Shown here: in pieces, positions 36,576 through 45,833 of the stretch
Position numbering within the stretch: position 1 is the first letter of the stretch
How the letters are laid out: each line of letters opens with the position of its first letter
Source: Candidatus Gastranaerophilales bacterium
GTDB lineage: Bacteria > Cyanobacteriota > Vampirovibrionia > Gastranaerophilales > Gastranaerophilaceae
NCBI GenBank assembly: GCA_944322615.1
Contig: CALUPH010000006.1
Coordinates: forward strand, 60,641-124,640
Direction: 5' to 3'
Length of the DNA stretch: 64,000 nucleotides
Translations under genes and position numbers: made by a program
The notes under the pieces: generated by a model
What the model saw: the letters and a program-made list of their open reading frames with translations, nothing else
Databases searched by the model: none
What the model was told of the DNA's origin: nothing

Positions 36576-38015
36576 ATGAAACTACATAATACATTTTCAA
36601 ACAGCATTGAAGAATTCACACCGATAAACGGAAACAAGGTAAGCATGTATGTATGCGGACCTACAGTATATGATTATCCGCACTTAGGGCATGCCAGATG
36701 TTATATTACTTGGGATATGTTATACAGATATCTTAAATTTTTAGGATATGATGTAACTTATTGCAGAAATATTACCGATGTTGATGACAAAATATTAAAA
36801 AAAGCAAAAGAAGAAAATACAACAGCCGAAGTAATATCAAGAAGATATTATGAAATATTTTCGGAATCAATGAAAAAATTAAATGTTTTAAAACCTGATA
36901 TTGAGCCTTTTGCAACAAAAACAATCGGTGAAATGATATCTATAATAAAAGATTTGATAAAAAATGATTATGCTTATGAAGCAGATGGTGATGTTTATTT
37001 TAGAGTAAAGAAATTCAAAGACTATGGAATGTTAAGTAAGCAGCCAATAGAAGATTTAGTGGCAGGAGCAAGAGTAGAAGCATCTTCAATTAAAGAGGAT
37101 GTGTTAGATTTTGCCCTATGGAAAAAAGATGAAGAATTCGGCTATCCGAGCCCTTGGGGAAAGGGACGTCCTGGTTGGCATATTGAATGTAGTGCAATGT
37201 CTCGTAAGCATTTAGGAAAAACTATTGATATTCATGCCGGCGGAGCTGATTTAATTTTCCCTCATCATGAAAATGAAATAGCCCAAAGTGAATGTGCAAA
37301 CGGTTGCAAATTCGTTAATTATTGGCTTCATAATGGTTTTGTTACTATTAATAAAGAAAAAATGTCAAAATCATTAAAGAATTTTGTTTCTATAGATGCA
37401 TTACTTAATAATTATGATGCGAATACAATAAGATTATTTATTTTGACAAACCATTACAGGATGCCTGTTGAATTTTCTGATGTTGCATTAGATGGTGCAA
37501 AATCAGGTTGGAAAAGAATTCAAACAGCAGTTAATGAAGTTGTAAGATTTGTTGATTCAAAAGAACTGCCTGATGTTTCTGCTTCAGATGAAATTAATAG
37601 TTTTAAAGAAGCAATGGATAATGACTTAAATACATCAAAAGCACTTGCAGTTATATTTGATTCTGCAACAAAAGCAAATAAATCAGTAGCAGAAAAAGAT
37701 ATTGATAGTGCAAAAAAATATGCTGCAATTCTATTAAAACTTACAGATGTTATGGGATTTAATATTGAAAAAGAAAAAATGTCTGAACAAGAATTACAGA
37801 ATAGATTACAAAAAATTGTTAATGAAATGGAATTCTTAACTGAAGAAGATAAGAAACTTACAGGCTATGATTTAATGAATAAAATAATTGAATATAGAAA
37901 TAATGCCCGAAAAGAAAAAAATTGGGCAATAGCTGATAAAGTAAGAAATTTGTTGGATTCGATATCAATAGTAATAAAAGATACAAAAGATTCAACAATT
38001 TGGGAAGAAAAATAA
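36576..38015 (+). CDS. cysS: cysteinyl-tRNA synthetase
   Basis: Charges tRNA-Cys. 479 residues. Class I marks HLGHAR (HIGH) and KMSKSLKNF (KMSKS), zinc ligands including CGPTVYD Cys and the GWHIECSAM Cys, and HAGGADLIFPHHENEIAQ. The translation start is buried in a perfect hairpin, so translation may need melting or the hairpin may separate it from the upstream gene. Confidence 0.96.
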   Translation: MKLHNTFSNSIEEFTPINGNKVSMYVCGPTVYDYPHLGHARCYITWDMLYRYLKFLGYDVTYCRNITDVDDKILKKAKEENTTAEVISRRYYEIFSESMKKLNVLKPDIEPFATKTIGEMISIIKDLIKNDYAYEADGDVYFRVKKFKDYGMLSKQPIEDLVAGARVEASSIKEDVLDFALWKKDEEFGYPSPWGKGRPGWHIECSAMSRKHLGKTIDIHAGGADLIFPHHENEIAQSECANGCKFVNYWLHNGFVTINKEKMSKSLKNFVSIDALLNNYDANTIRLFILTNHYRMPVEFSDVALDGAKSGWKRIQTAVNEVVRFVDSKELPDVSASDEINSFKEAMDNDLNTSKALAVIFDSATKANKSVAEKDIDSAKKYAAILLKLTDVMGFNIEKEKMSEQELQNRLQKIVNEMEFLTEEDKKLTGYDLMNKIIEYRNNARKEKNWAIADKVRNLLDSISIVIKDTKDSTIWEEK

Positions 38016-38082
38016 GCACGGAACTTTCTACTCTATAATATGTCTAATAAATTGAGTAGAGAGTACGTGGAGGTATGTAAAT
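38016..38082. other. non-coding spacer after cysS
   Basis: First part of the only gap over 300 bases (38016-38350). It holds a TATAAT at 38034-38039 and a seven-base inverted repeat (TCTACTC 38027-38033, GAGTAGA 38054-38060), then a terminator. A short transcript starting here is possible but unproven. The rest of the gap holds a microprotein gene and AT-rich sequence without visible features. Confidence 0.3.
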
Positions 38083-38112
38083 AAAAAACACGGCATTCTT
38101 GCCGTGTTTTTT
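38083..38112. terminator. bidirectional intrinsic terminator
   Basis: Twelve-base-pair stem AAAAAACACGGC / GCCGTGTTTTTT with an ATTCTT loop. Serves cysS or a short RNA on plus and the microprotein gene on minus. Confidence 0.88.
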
Positions 38113-38123
38113 ATAATACTTTT

Positions 38124-38219
38124 TTAGTGTGCATTACTGTGTCTTTCGAACATAGAAGGTAGAGCAATCAATAGAAAATACATTAGTGCACCGAACAACA
38201 ATAAGTAGAGACCATCCAT
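38124..38219 (-). CDS. 31-residue membrane microprotein
   Basis: Short frame on the minus strand starting MDGLYLLLFGALMYF and ending FERHSNAH. It has AAAAGGA about nine bases before the ATG, one hydrophobic helix (about residues 4-21) and its own terminator at 38083-38112. That combination of signals makes it a credible small gene. No family recognised; it could be a small subunit of a membrane complex. Confidence 0.6.
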   Translation of the reverse strand: MDGLYLLLFGALMYFLLIALPSMFERHSNAH

Positions 38220-38350
38220 AACACATTTCCTTTTTATTAATAACTGTACATTAATACAGTACCCAAAAAGACTTTTTCTTAAACATAATTAATAAAAAAT
38301 CATCCGTTATTTGTAGATAGAAATGTGACTATTATATAATGTGAGGTAAT

Positions 38351-38683
38351 ATGGATAAATCAAAATTAAAAAAATTATTTTCAGGGTTATGCTGTAGTGT
38401 ATGTAAGCATGATTTTGATGAGGAAGCAATTTTTATAAAAAGAGAAGAGAAAAACTTGCTTGTTTTACAAATTATATGTCCTGAATGCGGTAAAAGTTTC
38501 GGGCTTGCATTATTGGGGACAGGGGCATTGTCTGTAAAAGATGAAAAAGATGATGATGCACTTGAAATTCAAGAATGTCCTTTGCCTATAAGTTATGATG
38601 ATGTTTTAGATGCACATCATTTTATTGATAAATTAGAAAAGGACTGGACAAAATATATACCTGATGAATTGAAAAATATTTAA
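38351..38683 (+). CDS. small zinc-ribbon protein
   Basis: 110 residues. CSVC at 16-19 and CPEC near 44-47 make a probable zinc ribbon, followed by an acidic linker and a C-terminal helix (DDVLDAHHFIDKLEKDW). No signal peptide or catalytic motif. Function unknown. Confidence 0.65.
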   Translation: MDKSKLKKLFSGLCCSVCKHDFDEEAIFIKREEKNLLVLQIICPECGKSFGLALLGTGALSVKDEKDDDALEIQECPLPISYDDVLDAHHFIDKLEKDWTKYIPDELKNI

Positions 38684-38687
38684 AATA

Positions 38688-39560
38688 TTATAAGTCCCAA
38701 TTTTCGCTTAGTTTTGCGAATTTAAAATCTTTGTAAAAATAGTTTAAAATTTGATATGCATTATAGCCTTGAGCTGCAAGGTTATTTGCTCCGTGTTGAC
38801 TCATGCCGACACCGTGGCCGTTTTTCTTTGTTCCATAGTCAAAAGAGGGAACTGACTGTAAGAATGAGCTTCCGGAGCTCCATACCTTTGTTTGTCCACC
38901 TGAACTTGCGTGATAATATGTAGGTAAAACTCTTTTATCTTGAACAAGAACTATCCCTTTTGTATCTTCAACAGCTTTAGTTGTTCTTGCTTTTTCGGCA
39001 CTGGCGCCGCCATATGCTTGATCGGCAGTTGTATCAACTAAATCAAACCCCTTGGAAGCATGTTTGCCTGCTGTTTTGGTAGCTACGGCATAGCTTCTTG
39101 CTGCAATTGCTTGTGCTTTAAGTGCTTCCAAATTCCATTTTGATGGCATTTCGGAAGGTACGACTCCTTTAAGGTAATCTTCCAATGGAACATCATTAAT
39201 TAAAGTTAAGCCGTTACCCCAATTTGTAATAAGAAAATCCCCTCTATACCAAGCTTTTTTTGAACATAAAAAACCCGGTGTTTTTGTTCTTATTAATACC
39301 TGATTTGTTCCTAGCGGAAACTCTTGCCTGTTAGAAACAACAGAAATTTCTTTTCCCTTTGATTTGAATTGATAAACCTTCATAGGTTTAATTTCATATA
39401 ATAATTTGTTTTGAAATGCGTCATATATTTCACCAGAAACTGAAGAAGCAACTTTTACTTCTTTTGCTTGTGTTTCAAGACCAATTTTTATTGCATCGGC
39501 TTTTTGTATATTAATAAATAATATTAATAAAATTGTCAGAATAATTTTCCTGAAGAGCAT
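38688..39560 (-). CDS. SpoIID/LytB-domain protein
   Basis: 290 residues with a signal peptide (about 1-23). The domain shows LEDYLKGVVPSEMP (catalytic Glu in SPSEM-like position), LKAQAIAARSYA, YHASSGGQT and GHGVGMSQHGA. SpoIID-type enzymes cleave peptidoglycan glycans lacking stem peptides and also occur widely outside sporeformers. Probably acts in the periplasm on cell-wall remodelling. Convergent with the zinc-ribbon gene. Confidence 0.88.
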   Translation of the reverse strand: MLFRKIILTILLILFINIQKADAIKIGLETQAKEVKVASSVSGEIYDAFQNKLLYEIKPMKVYQFKSKGKEISVVSNRQEFPLGTNQVLIRTKTPGFLCSKKAWYRGDFLITNWGNGLTLINDVPLEDYLKGVVPSEMPSKWNLEALKAQAIAARSYAVATKTAGKHASKGFDLVDTTADQAYGGASAEKARTTKAVEDTKGIVLVQDKRVLPTYYHASSGGQTKVWSSGSSFLQSVPSFDYGTKKNGHGVGMSQHGANNLAAQGYNAYQILNYFYKDFKFAKLSENWDL

Positions 39561-39739
39561 AACCCTAAACCATTGATAATTCCAGTTAACAACATAATAT
39601 CACATAAAAAATGCCACATCCAAAAAATCATACATATGTACTAGAAAGCAATAATAAAAATCATATATATCAACCATAAATATGGGTACTTTTGACTTTC
39701 AATATTATATCATTAAGTAGAGATAAAAAGGGTAATTGT

Positions 39740-40429
39740 ATGATAAACGGCGGTGTACATTTTACTGAAAGAGGAATAATTCAAAACATTCGTGCTATGA
39801 GAATGCAAACTGCGCTTATGGCAATTACAAATGAAAATGTTGTAGGGTTTGACAAAATCGGTTATCAAAGAAAAATACCGGTTGTATCTTCTTTTGCTGA
39901 ATTTATAGGAGAAGACGCTATCTCAACAACTACAGATGATACAATAGGCAGACTGGGTTTAACAGAAAATCCTTTGGATGTAGCTTTGGCTGAAAAAGGA
40001 TATTTTCAAGTTCTTACAAAAGAAGGAGTTAAACTAACAAGAGACGGAAGATTCAAAATGAATAAAAACGGTGAAATATTGTCTCTTGATGGTGACAAAA
40101 TATTGACAAATATGGGAACTCCTCTTGTATTGCCGTTTGTACCTGAAAAACTTGAAGATATTTCAATAGATTTAAATGGTGTTGTAAGAGTTTTAAATAA
40201 TAAAACAAGAAAATTTGAAACAGCAGGAACATTATCTGTTGTAAGTCAAGATGGTGTTGCTGTTTTGTCACCGAATGTAAGACAAGGATACAATGAATAT
40301 TCAAATGTGAGTTTGCAAACAGAATTTATGCAAGCAATGATGTATCCTAGAACATTTGAAGCAAACAGGCAATTATATCAAATTCAAAATTCAAATCTAC
40401 AAAGAGTAATTTCATCTCTTGGCAGTTAG
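39740..40429 (+). CDS. flgF: flagellar basal-body rod protein FlgF-like
   Basis: 229 residues from the ATG at 39740, chosen for the AAAAGGG eight bases before it. Flagellar hook/rod family: helical N terminus (TALMAITNENVVGFDKIGYQRK, replacing the NxANxxTxGF/YK pattern), middle beta domain with GYFQVLTKEG, and C-terminal NVSLQTEFMQAMMYPRTFEANRQLYQ. First gene of the flagellar operon. Could be called FlgG-like; order suggests FlgF. Confidence 0.82.
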   Translation: MINGGVHFTERGIIQNIRAMRMQTALMAITNENVVGFDKIGYQRKIPVVSSFAEFIGEDAISTTTDDTIGRLGLTENPLDVALAEKGYFQVLTKEGVKLTRDGRFKMNKNGEILSLDGDKILTNMGTPLVLPFVPEKLEDISIDLNGVVRVLNNKTRKFETAGTLSVVSQDGVAVLSPNVRQGYNEYSNVSLQTEFMQAMMYPRTFEANRQLYQIQNSNLQRVISSLGS

Positions 40430-40444
40430 TTAGAAAGGTAATTA

Positions 40445-41158
40445 ATGACAACAATACAAGGTATAATTAATAAAGGTATATATAACGCAGAACTTCAATT
40501 TGAAAAGATGGGTTATATTTCTTCAAACATATCTAACTATAATACAAACGGATATAAGTCTGTTCGTTTTGAACAAATGTTGGATGAGAACGGATATCTT
40601 ACAGGTATAGAAAGAACAGATTTTTCTCAAGGTGCAATTCAAAGAACAGCAAGAGATTTTGATGTTGCAATAGATGGTGTGGGTTTTATTCCGGTTACGT
40701 CTCCAAATGGTGATGTAACATATACAAGAGAAGGCTCATTCAAAGTTAACCAGGATGGATATTTGATTACAAATGATGGTTATTTAGTTGGTGATGGTAT
40801 TCAAATTCCCGTTAATTATGAAAATATTGCAATAAAACCTGATGGTGAAGTTCAAATATTTTCAAATGACGGAACACAAAGAGAAACGCTCGGAACAATA
40901 CCTATTGTTAATTTTCAAAATCCCGAAGGATTAAAAAAAGCTGATAATAATAAATATTATCTTACAGCAGAATCAGGTGAACCTGTCCTTATAAAAAATC
41001 ATACAAAACTAAAACAAGGCAGTTTGGAAGTTACAAACATAGATATATTAAATGAAGTTAATTCTATTTTAAGATTGAACGCATCTATGCTTGCAAGTTT
41101 CAAGGTAATGCAAACGGTAAATGATATGTATTCAAAAACATTACAATTAAATCAATAG
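40445..41158 (+). CDS. flgG: flagellar rod protein FlgG
   Basis: 237 residues. N-terminal NISNYNTNGYKS motif, GVGFIPVTSPNGDVTYTREGSF middle, and C-terminal NEVNSILRLNASMLASFKVMQTVNDMYSK helix. Distal rod component that forms the driveshaft. Sixteen bases after flgF. Confidence 0.86.
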   Translation: MTTIQGIINKGIYNAELQFEKMGYISSNISNYNTNGYKSVRFEQMLDENGYLTGIERTDFSQGAIQRTARDFDVAIDGVGFIPVTSPNGDVTYTREGSFKVNQDGYLITNDGYLVGDGIQIPVNYENIAIKPDGEVQIFSNDGTQRETLGTIPIVNFQNPEGLKKADNNKYYLTAESGEPVLIKNHTKLKQGSLEVTNIDILNEVNSILRLNASMLASFKVMQTVNDMYSKTLQLNQ

Positions 41159-41169
41159 AAGGTGAGTAA

Positions 41170-41520
41170 ATGATTATAGAAAACAATCCAATGAGAAGTA
41201 CTCTTCACGCATTAGATTTAATAGCAGAAAGACAAAAGGCTCTTTCTTGTAATCTTGCGAATATGGATACTCCAAACTACAAAAGAAAAGATATATCATT
41301 CTCTCAATATTTAGGCGGAACAGCAAATCCTTTAGAAACTGCTTTGGCAGCAAAAATGGGACCATCTCCGGTAACGATAGAAACTTCCGAAGAAAAGGTT
41401 AACCCTGCAACTGAATTATCGGAAATGCAAAAAAATTCTTTGTTATATACAGTTGCAGCAAGAAGAATGACGTCATTAATTACAGAAATGAAAACAGTTA
41501 TAAATATGGGTAACGGCTAA
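41170..41520 (+). CDS. flgB: flagellar rod protein FlgB
   Basis: 116 residues. LAERQKALSCNLANMDTPNYKRKDISF is the FlgB N-terminal signature. Proximal rod subunit at the MS-ring. Its stop overlaps the flgC start (TAATG). Confidence 0.92.
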   Translation: MIIENNPMRSTLHALDLIAERQKALSCNLANMDTPNYKRKDISFSQYLGGTANPLETALAAKMGPSPVTIETSEEKVNPATELSEMQKNSLLYTVAARRMTSLITEMKTVINMGNG

Positions 41521-41963
41521 TGGGAATATTAAGCGCAATGAATGTAGGCTGTGACGGATTAAAAGTTCACGGCATGAGATTAGACATATCATCTAAGAAT
41601 ATAGCAAACTTGGATACACCGAATTATGTCAGAAAAATTCCGTTGGTAGTATCAACTGACAGAAGTTCATTTTTGAGTGTAATGAATCAGATGAAAGAAT
41701 CAACATTTGGAGCAGGTACTCTTCCTTATGCATCAGGAAGTGTTGCAATGGCCGGTGTCGTTGAAGATCCAACATTAGGTGACAGATTGTATAAACCTGG
41801 ACACCCTGATGCAGATGAAAACGGATATATAAGAACTTCAAATGTAGATCCTTTAGTTGAAATAACCGATGCTATAATGGCACAAAGAGCATATGAAGCA
41901 AGTTTAGCTATAATAACAATGTCAAAGTCAATGGCAGATAAGGCGGCAACTATAGGAAGCTAA
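41520..41963 (+). CDS. flgC: flagellar rod protein FlgC
   Basis: 147 residues. N-terminal DISSKNIANLDTPNYVRK, then HPDADENGYI and NVDPLVEITDAIMAQRAYEASLAIITMSK. Proximal rod subunit, coupled to flgB by a one-base overlap. Confidence 0.94.
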   Translation: MGILSAMNVGCDGLKVHGMRLDISSKNIANLDTPNYVRKIPLVVSTDRSSFLSVMNQMKESTFGAGTLPYASGSVAMAGVVEDPTLGDRLYKPGHPDADENGYIRTSNVDPLVEITDAIMAQRAYEASLAIITMSKSMADKAATIGS

Positions 41964-41985
41964 TAATATTAAAGGGTAGTGTGTA

Positions 41986-42696
41986 ATGTTTACGGGTATG
42001 ATACAAAATCTATTAAATTCTTCAGGTCAAGCAGCGGCAATTCAAAGGGCACAGCAGATTAGTAATTATGTACAATCTCAAAACAGAACTGCTGAATTAA
42101 GTGAAGGTGTTGAATTTAAAACTTTTGAAGATGTTATGAAATCATCTTTAAATGTTCATACAAGATTTAATGTAAATAAGCCTGCAAATAATATCAAATT
42201 CGGTTCTTTAACTACCAAAAAAGTAAATGCACAGACTGTTTCAAAAGAAGTTCAGGATGTTAAAACAGAAGATGAAAATATTTTTTCAATTCCCTATGTA
42301 ACTACAACTAAGCAAACAGAAAAATCTCAAATAAAGGATTTAATATCTAAAATTTCTAAAAAACACGGAGTTGATGAAAAACTTGTAAATGCCGTAATTA
42401 AACAAGAATCCGGTTATAATCCAAAAGCAAAATCATCTGCAGGTGCGCAAGGTCTAATGCAATTGATGCCTGCAACAGCAAAATCTTTAGGTGTTAGTGA
42501 TCCTTATAATCCGGTTCAAAATGTAGATGGTGGAGTAAGATACTTAAAAAGTATGATGGAAAGATATAATGGAAATGTTGTTCTTGCTCTTGCAGCGTAT
42601 AATGCAGGACCGGGAAATGTTGATAAATATGATGGGGTTCCTCCTTTTAGAGAAACTCAGAATTATGTAAAAAATGTACTCGCAAATTATCTGTAA
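41986..42696 (+). CDS. SLT-type lytic transglycosylase in flagellar operon
   Basis: 236 residues. No clear signal peptide. A linker of about 110 residues precedes the SLT/goose-lysozyme domain: [25 protein letters not shown] with the catalytic Glu, and AYNAGPGNV. Placed between flgC and fliE where it could open peptidoglycan for the rod, a job done by FlgJ in enterobacteria. Export may go through the flagellar apparatus, since no Sec signal is seen. Confidence 0.88.
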   Translation: MFTGMIQNLLNSSGQAAAIQRAQQISNYVQSQNRTAELSEGVEFKTFEDVMKSSLNVHTRFNVNKPANNIKFGSLTTKKVNAQTVSKEVQDVKTEDENIFSIPYVTTTKQTEKSQIKDLISKISKKHGVDEKLVNAVIKQESGYNPKAKSSAGAQGLMQLMPATAKSLGVSDPYNPVQNVDGGVRYLKSMMERYNGNVVLALAAYNAGPGNVDKYDGVPPFRETQNYVKNVLANYL

Positions 42697-42711
42697 TAGA
42701 AAGGCATAAAC

Positions 42712-43053
42712 ATGATAGAAAATAGATTAGTACCAAATATAAATATTTTTTCAAATGTTTCATCTTCAATGCCTATTGATGAATTTTCTCAAAAGGGTTT
42801 TGGTCTAAGCAACCTAAATAAGCAGGAAGGTGTCAGTTTTAAGAATGTTCTTTCAGGCATGGTTAGTAATTTAAATGCAGAAGTTGAAAAACCTGATCAA
42901 TTATTAAATCAACAAATGATGGGGAATTCAGATGTTGATATACATGATGTTATGACTGCAGTAGCCAAAGCTGAACTTGGAGTAAGCCTTGCAGCTCAAA
43001 TGACTTCTAAAGTTGTAACAGCTTATAATACTGTTATGAATATTTCTATATAA
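42712..43053 (+). CDS. fliE: flagellar hook-basal body protein FliE
   Basis: 113 residues. SFKNVLSGMVSNLN, then DVDIHDVMTAVAKAELGVSLAAQMTSKVVTAYNTVMNI, the FliE core. Joins the MS ring to the rod. A promoter-like element follows in the gap before fliF. Confidence 0.92.
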   Translation: MIENRLVPNINIFSNVSSSMPIDEFSQKGFGLSNLNKQEGVSFKNVLSGMVSNLNAEVEKPDQLLNQQMMGNSDVDIHDVMTAVAKAELGVSLAAQMTSKVVTAYNTVMNISI

Positions 43054-43087
43054 AAACTTGAAAATATAATAAATAAGTGTAAAGTAG

Positions 43088-43116
43088 TTACCCAATATTT
43101 AAAATAATAGTATAAT
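43088..43116 (+). promoter_or_regulatory. possible promoter before fliF
   Basis: TTACCC at 43088-43093 and TATAAT at 43111-43116, 17 bases apart, in the longest gap of the flagellar operon (43054-43150). Confidence 0.4.
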
Positions 43117-43150
43117 ATCAAGTAGAAGATGATATATAGATTAGGGATTT

Positions 43151-44818
43151 ATGAATATAAAAGAACTATTGCAGAATAAAACAGTACTGTATTCCGTTAT
43201 TGGCGGAGTTGTAATACTAATTTTTCTTATTATTCTAATGTTTGCAATTACATCAGGAAGGAAAACAGCACAAATTCCCGGAAAACCATTAGAAAAAATT
43301 CAGAAAGAGTCATTTAATATAATTACAACTGATAATCCTGGTAAGGCTCTGGAAATACAAACTCTGTTGGCACGTAGCAATATAGAAACAAAAAGTACAT
43401 CTTCTGGTTCAAAAACTACCGTATTTTTAGAAGGTGGTAAATATACTAATGTTCAACGTGACAGAGCTTTGATAGAAATTGTAAAAAGTGGATTGGTTGA
43501 TCAAAATGTAGGATTGGAAATCTTTGATAAAAATGATTTTACTTCAACAAGAGAGGATAAAAGAATAAAATTGGCAAGAGCAGTCAATGGAGAACTTTCA
43601 AGACTAATAAGAAGAATGCCAAGAGTTGAAAACGCATCCGTTCTTGTTAGTATTCCTGAAAATACAATGTTTAAAGCAGATAAAAAACCTATTAGTGCTA
43701 CTGTCGTGTTGACTGTTGAACAAAATGAAAAATATCCTGTAAGAATTGATGAGTCTGTTATTAGAGCGATAAAAAGTTTGCTATTAGGAAGTGTAAGCGG
43801 ATTATCTGCTGAAAATATTTCTATTACAGATACTAATGGAAATGTTTATAACAGTTTGGTTAAATCTATCGATGATCAAATTTCAAAAGTTCAAGAGTTT
43901 GATCAATATATGAAAAATAAGGTTTCCTCTCAATTAGATATGTTGTTAGGTCAGGGAAATTATGTTGTTACTGTAAGTACATCTTTAAACCAAGTTCCTA
44001 AAGAAATAACAAGTATTCAGTATAATCCGGATGGAAAAACATCTTTAACCGAACAAACATTTAGAGAAGGATTAGGTGATACTTCTCAAGATACAAACAA
44101 AGGTTCTGATGCAGTTAGCGTATATTTACCGAATGGTCTTCAAAATTCATCTTCTACATCTTCTCAAAATAAGAACTATTCAAGAGAAGCAACTGAAAAA
44201 ACATATGGTGTTGATAAAAAACATGTAAGTGAATATTATAATTCCGGAATAATAGAAAATATATCAATAGCAGTTACAATGAATGCAGACTCTATGCCGC
44301 CAAATATGACAATAGATGAATTAAAGGCGCAAATAGCAAGGGCTGCTTCTCCAAAAGTTAATCCAAATAATGTTTCTATTGCTTTTGCGGAAACTATAGA
44401 TCCGTATTTGGCATCAGATAGACCTGTAAATTTACCTGTGCCTGATGCATCCGGTAATCCTTGGTGGCTGGCTATAGTATTATTATTGGCAGGTTTGGTT
44501 GTTGGTTTTGTATTTGTTCATAAAAAACTAAAAGACTCTTCTAGTGAACAAGAAGAAGAACTAAGAATTCTAAAACAAAAAACAAGTGAACAAGAAAAAC
44601 AGATTGTTGATGTTAATCTTAAAGCAGCAGAGTTAATCGAAAAGCAGACAATATTAACTCAAGAATTATTAGAACATCAAAAACAATTACAAATTGAAAA
44701 GAAAAAAGAAACAGACGCTTCATTAGATGAAGTTGTTGAGGAAGTATCAGCTGATTTGGCCCAATCAGACAGCGAAAAAACATTAAAAGAATTAAAGAGT
44801 TGGATTGAAAAATCATAA
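43151..44818 (+). CDS. fliF: flagellar MS-ring protein FliF
   Basis: 555 residues. Membrane segments near 14-35 and about 440-460, with the ring-building domains between (RLIRRMPRVENASVLVSIPE, KSLLLGSVSGLSAENISITDTNG). The C-terminal cytoplasmic tail is long, charged and coiled-coil-like (EEELRILKQKTSEQEKQ) and ends in a short helix that would contact FliG. AGGGA ribosome binding site. Confidence 0.95.
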   Translation: MNIKELLQNKTVLYSVIGGVVILIFLIILMFAITSGRKTAQIPGKPLEKIQKESFNIITTDNPGKALEIQTLLARSNIETKSTSSGSKTTVFLEGGKYTNVQRDRALIEIVKSGLVDQNVGLEIFDKNDFTSTREDKRIKLARAVNGELSRLIRRMPRVENASVLVSIPENTMFKADKKPISATVVLTVEQNEKYPVRIDESVIRAIKSLLLGSVSGLSAENISITDTNGNVYNSLVKSIDDQISKVQEFDQYMKNKVSSQLDMLLGQGNYVVTVSTSLNQVPKEITSIQYNPDGKTSLTEQTFREGLGDTSQDTNKGSDAVSVYLPNGLQNSSSTSSQNKNYSREATEKTYGVDKKHVSEYYNSGIIENISIAVTMNADSMPPNMTIDELKAQIARAASPKVNPNNVSIAFAETIDPYLASDRPVNLPVPDASGNPWWLAIVLLLAGLVVGFVFVHKKLKDSSSEQEEELRILKQKTSEQEKQIVDVNLKAAELIEKQTILTQELLEHQKQLQIEKKKETDASLDEVVEEVSADLAQSDSEKTLKELKSWIEKS

Positions 44819-44834
44819 TGGAGTAGAGTAGGGA

Positions 44835-45833
44835 ATGCCGATTAACGGTTTTGATTATAAAGCATTTGCAACAGATTTGGCGAAACAGGCGTTGGAAGTA
44901 TTACAACAGCCCGGTTCAAATGCTGCTCCTGATATATTAACGGATGCTGATAAAAAAAATATTGTAGAAACCGTAAGAAAATTTTGTTTTATGGCAGGTG
45001 AAGCATTAAGCAATGATACTCAGTTGAAATTTAATGCTGAACAAGCAAGTTTAGTTACTCAATTTATTGGTGAGTGGACTTTTCATAAATCTATAGATTT
45101 AATTAAGGGAAAAATTCCTCCTCAGAACAGAGAAGCTATTTTACAGATTATAGCTGCAAATATTTTTAATACGGCAAAATTAGCAATAATAAAAAATATG
45201 CCGCAGGATGCTCTTATAAATCTTGTTGAAGATAAAGTTAAGCAAGTTTATAATGAAGAACTTCAAAAATTAGTAAAAAAAGGAGTATTGTCTCCAAAAC
45301 AGTATGAAATAGCTGTTAATACTTCAAATTTGAATGATATGGTTCAAAAAACCGAAGATGAAGCAAAATTAAATCAAGCAAATGTTCAAGCAGAAACAAA
45401 GCTGCCGTCAGCGAATGATAAAAAAGTGCTTAAACTTGCGGCATTAGCTATTATTTTAAAAAAACTTCCGGAACAAAAAGCTAACGAAATCTTGAACTGT
45501 CTTGATAAACAAGATGTACAACATGTTATTAACTATATGAAAATGAGTAATATTGAGGATAAAATCGATCATAAAGTGATTATAAAATCCTTAGAAGAAA
45601 TAAAAAAAATATTACCTATTCATGATGTAATAAATGTTCCTAAATTAATAAAAAATCATCATAAACTTATAAAATCAACATCACCTGATGTATTGAGCAA
45701 TATTGCAATTAAGGAAAGAGAATCTGTTAGAGAATTTATATTAGATACAACATTTCCTGCTGCAGATGTCTTTTCACCTTTTGTATTGCAATCTTTGGTA
45801 ACTACTATAGAAGAAAAAATCCATGATAATTAA
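44835..45833 (+). CDS. divergent FliG-like motor-switch protein
   Basis: 332 residues, the length of FliG, and located exactly where fliG belongs between fliF and fliH. The middle stretch LAIILKKLPEQKANEILNCLDKQDVQHVINYMKM resembles the FliG middle-domain helices, but the EHPQ motif is absent and the charged torque helix is hard to find. Assignment rests mainly on position and length. It could be a FliG with altered switch contacts or a different fliF partner. Confidence 0.55.
   Translation: MPINGFDYKAFATDLAKQALEVLQQPGSNAAPDILTDADKKNIVETVRKFCFMAGEALSNDTQLKFNAEQASLVTQFIGEWTFHKSIDLIKGKIPPQNREAILQIIAANIFNTAKLAIIKNMPQDALINLVEDKVKQVYNEELQKLVKKGVLSPKQYEIAVNTSNLNDMVQKTEDEAKLNQANVQAETKLPSANDKKVLKLAALAIILKKLPEQKANEILNCLDKQDVQHVINYMKMSNIEDKIDHKVIIKSLEEIKKILPIHDVINVPKLIKNHHKLIKSTSPDVLSNIAIKERESVREFILDTTFPAADVFSPFVLQSLVTTIEEKIHDN

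Noticed and set aside
38069..38080. GGAGG followed by ATG-TAA (start-stop mini frame)
   Set aside because: Only one base separates GGAGG from the ATG, too close for normal initiation. Probably chance in an AT-rich spacer.
38016..38112. small regulatory RNA gene
   Set aside because: A TATAAT and a hairpin exist, but there is no -35 and the terminator also serves neighbouring genes. Recorded only as a spacer.
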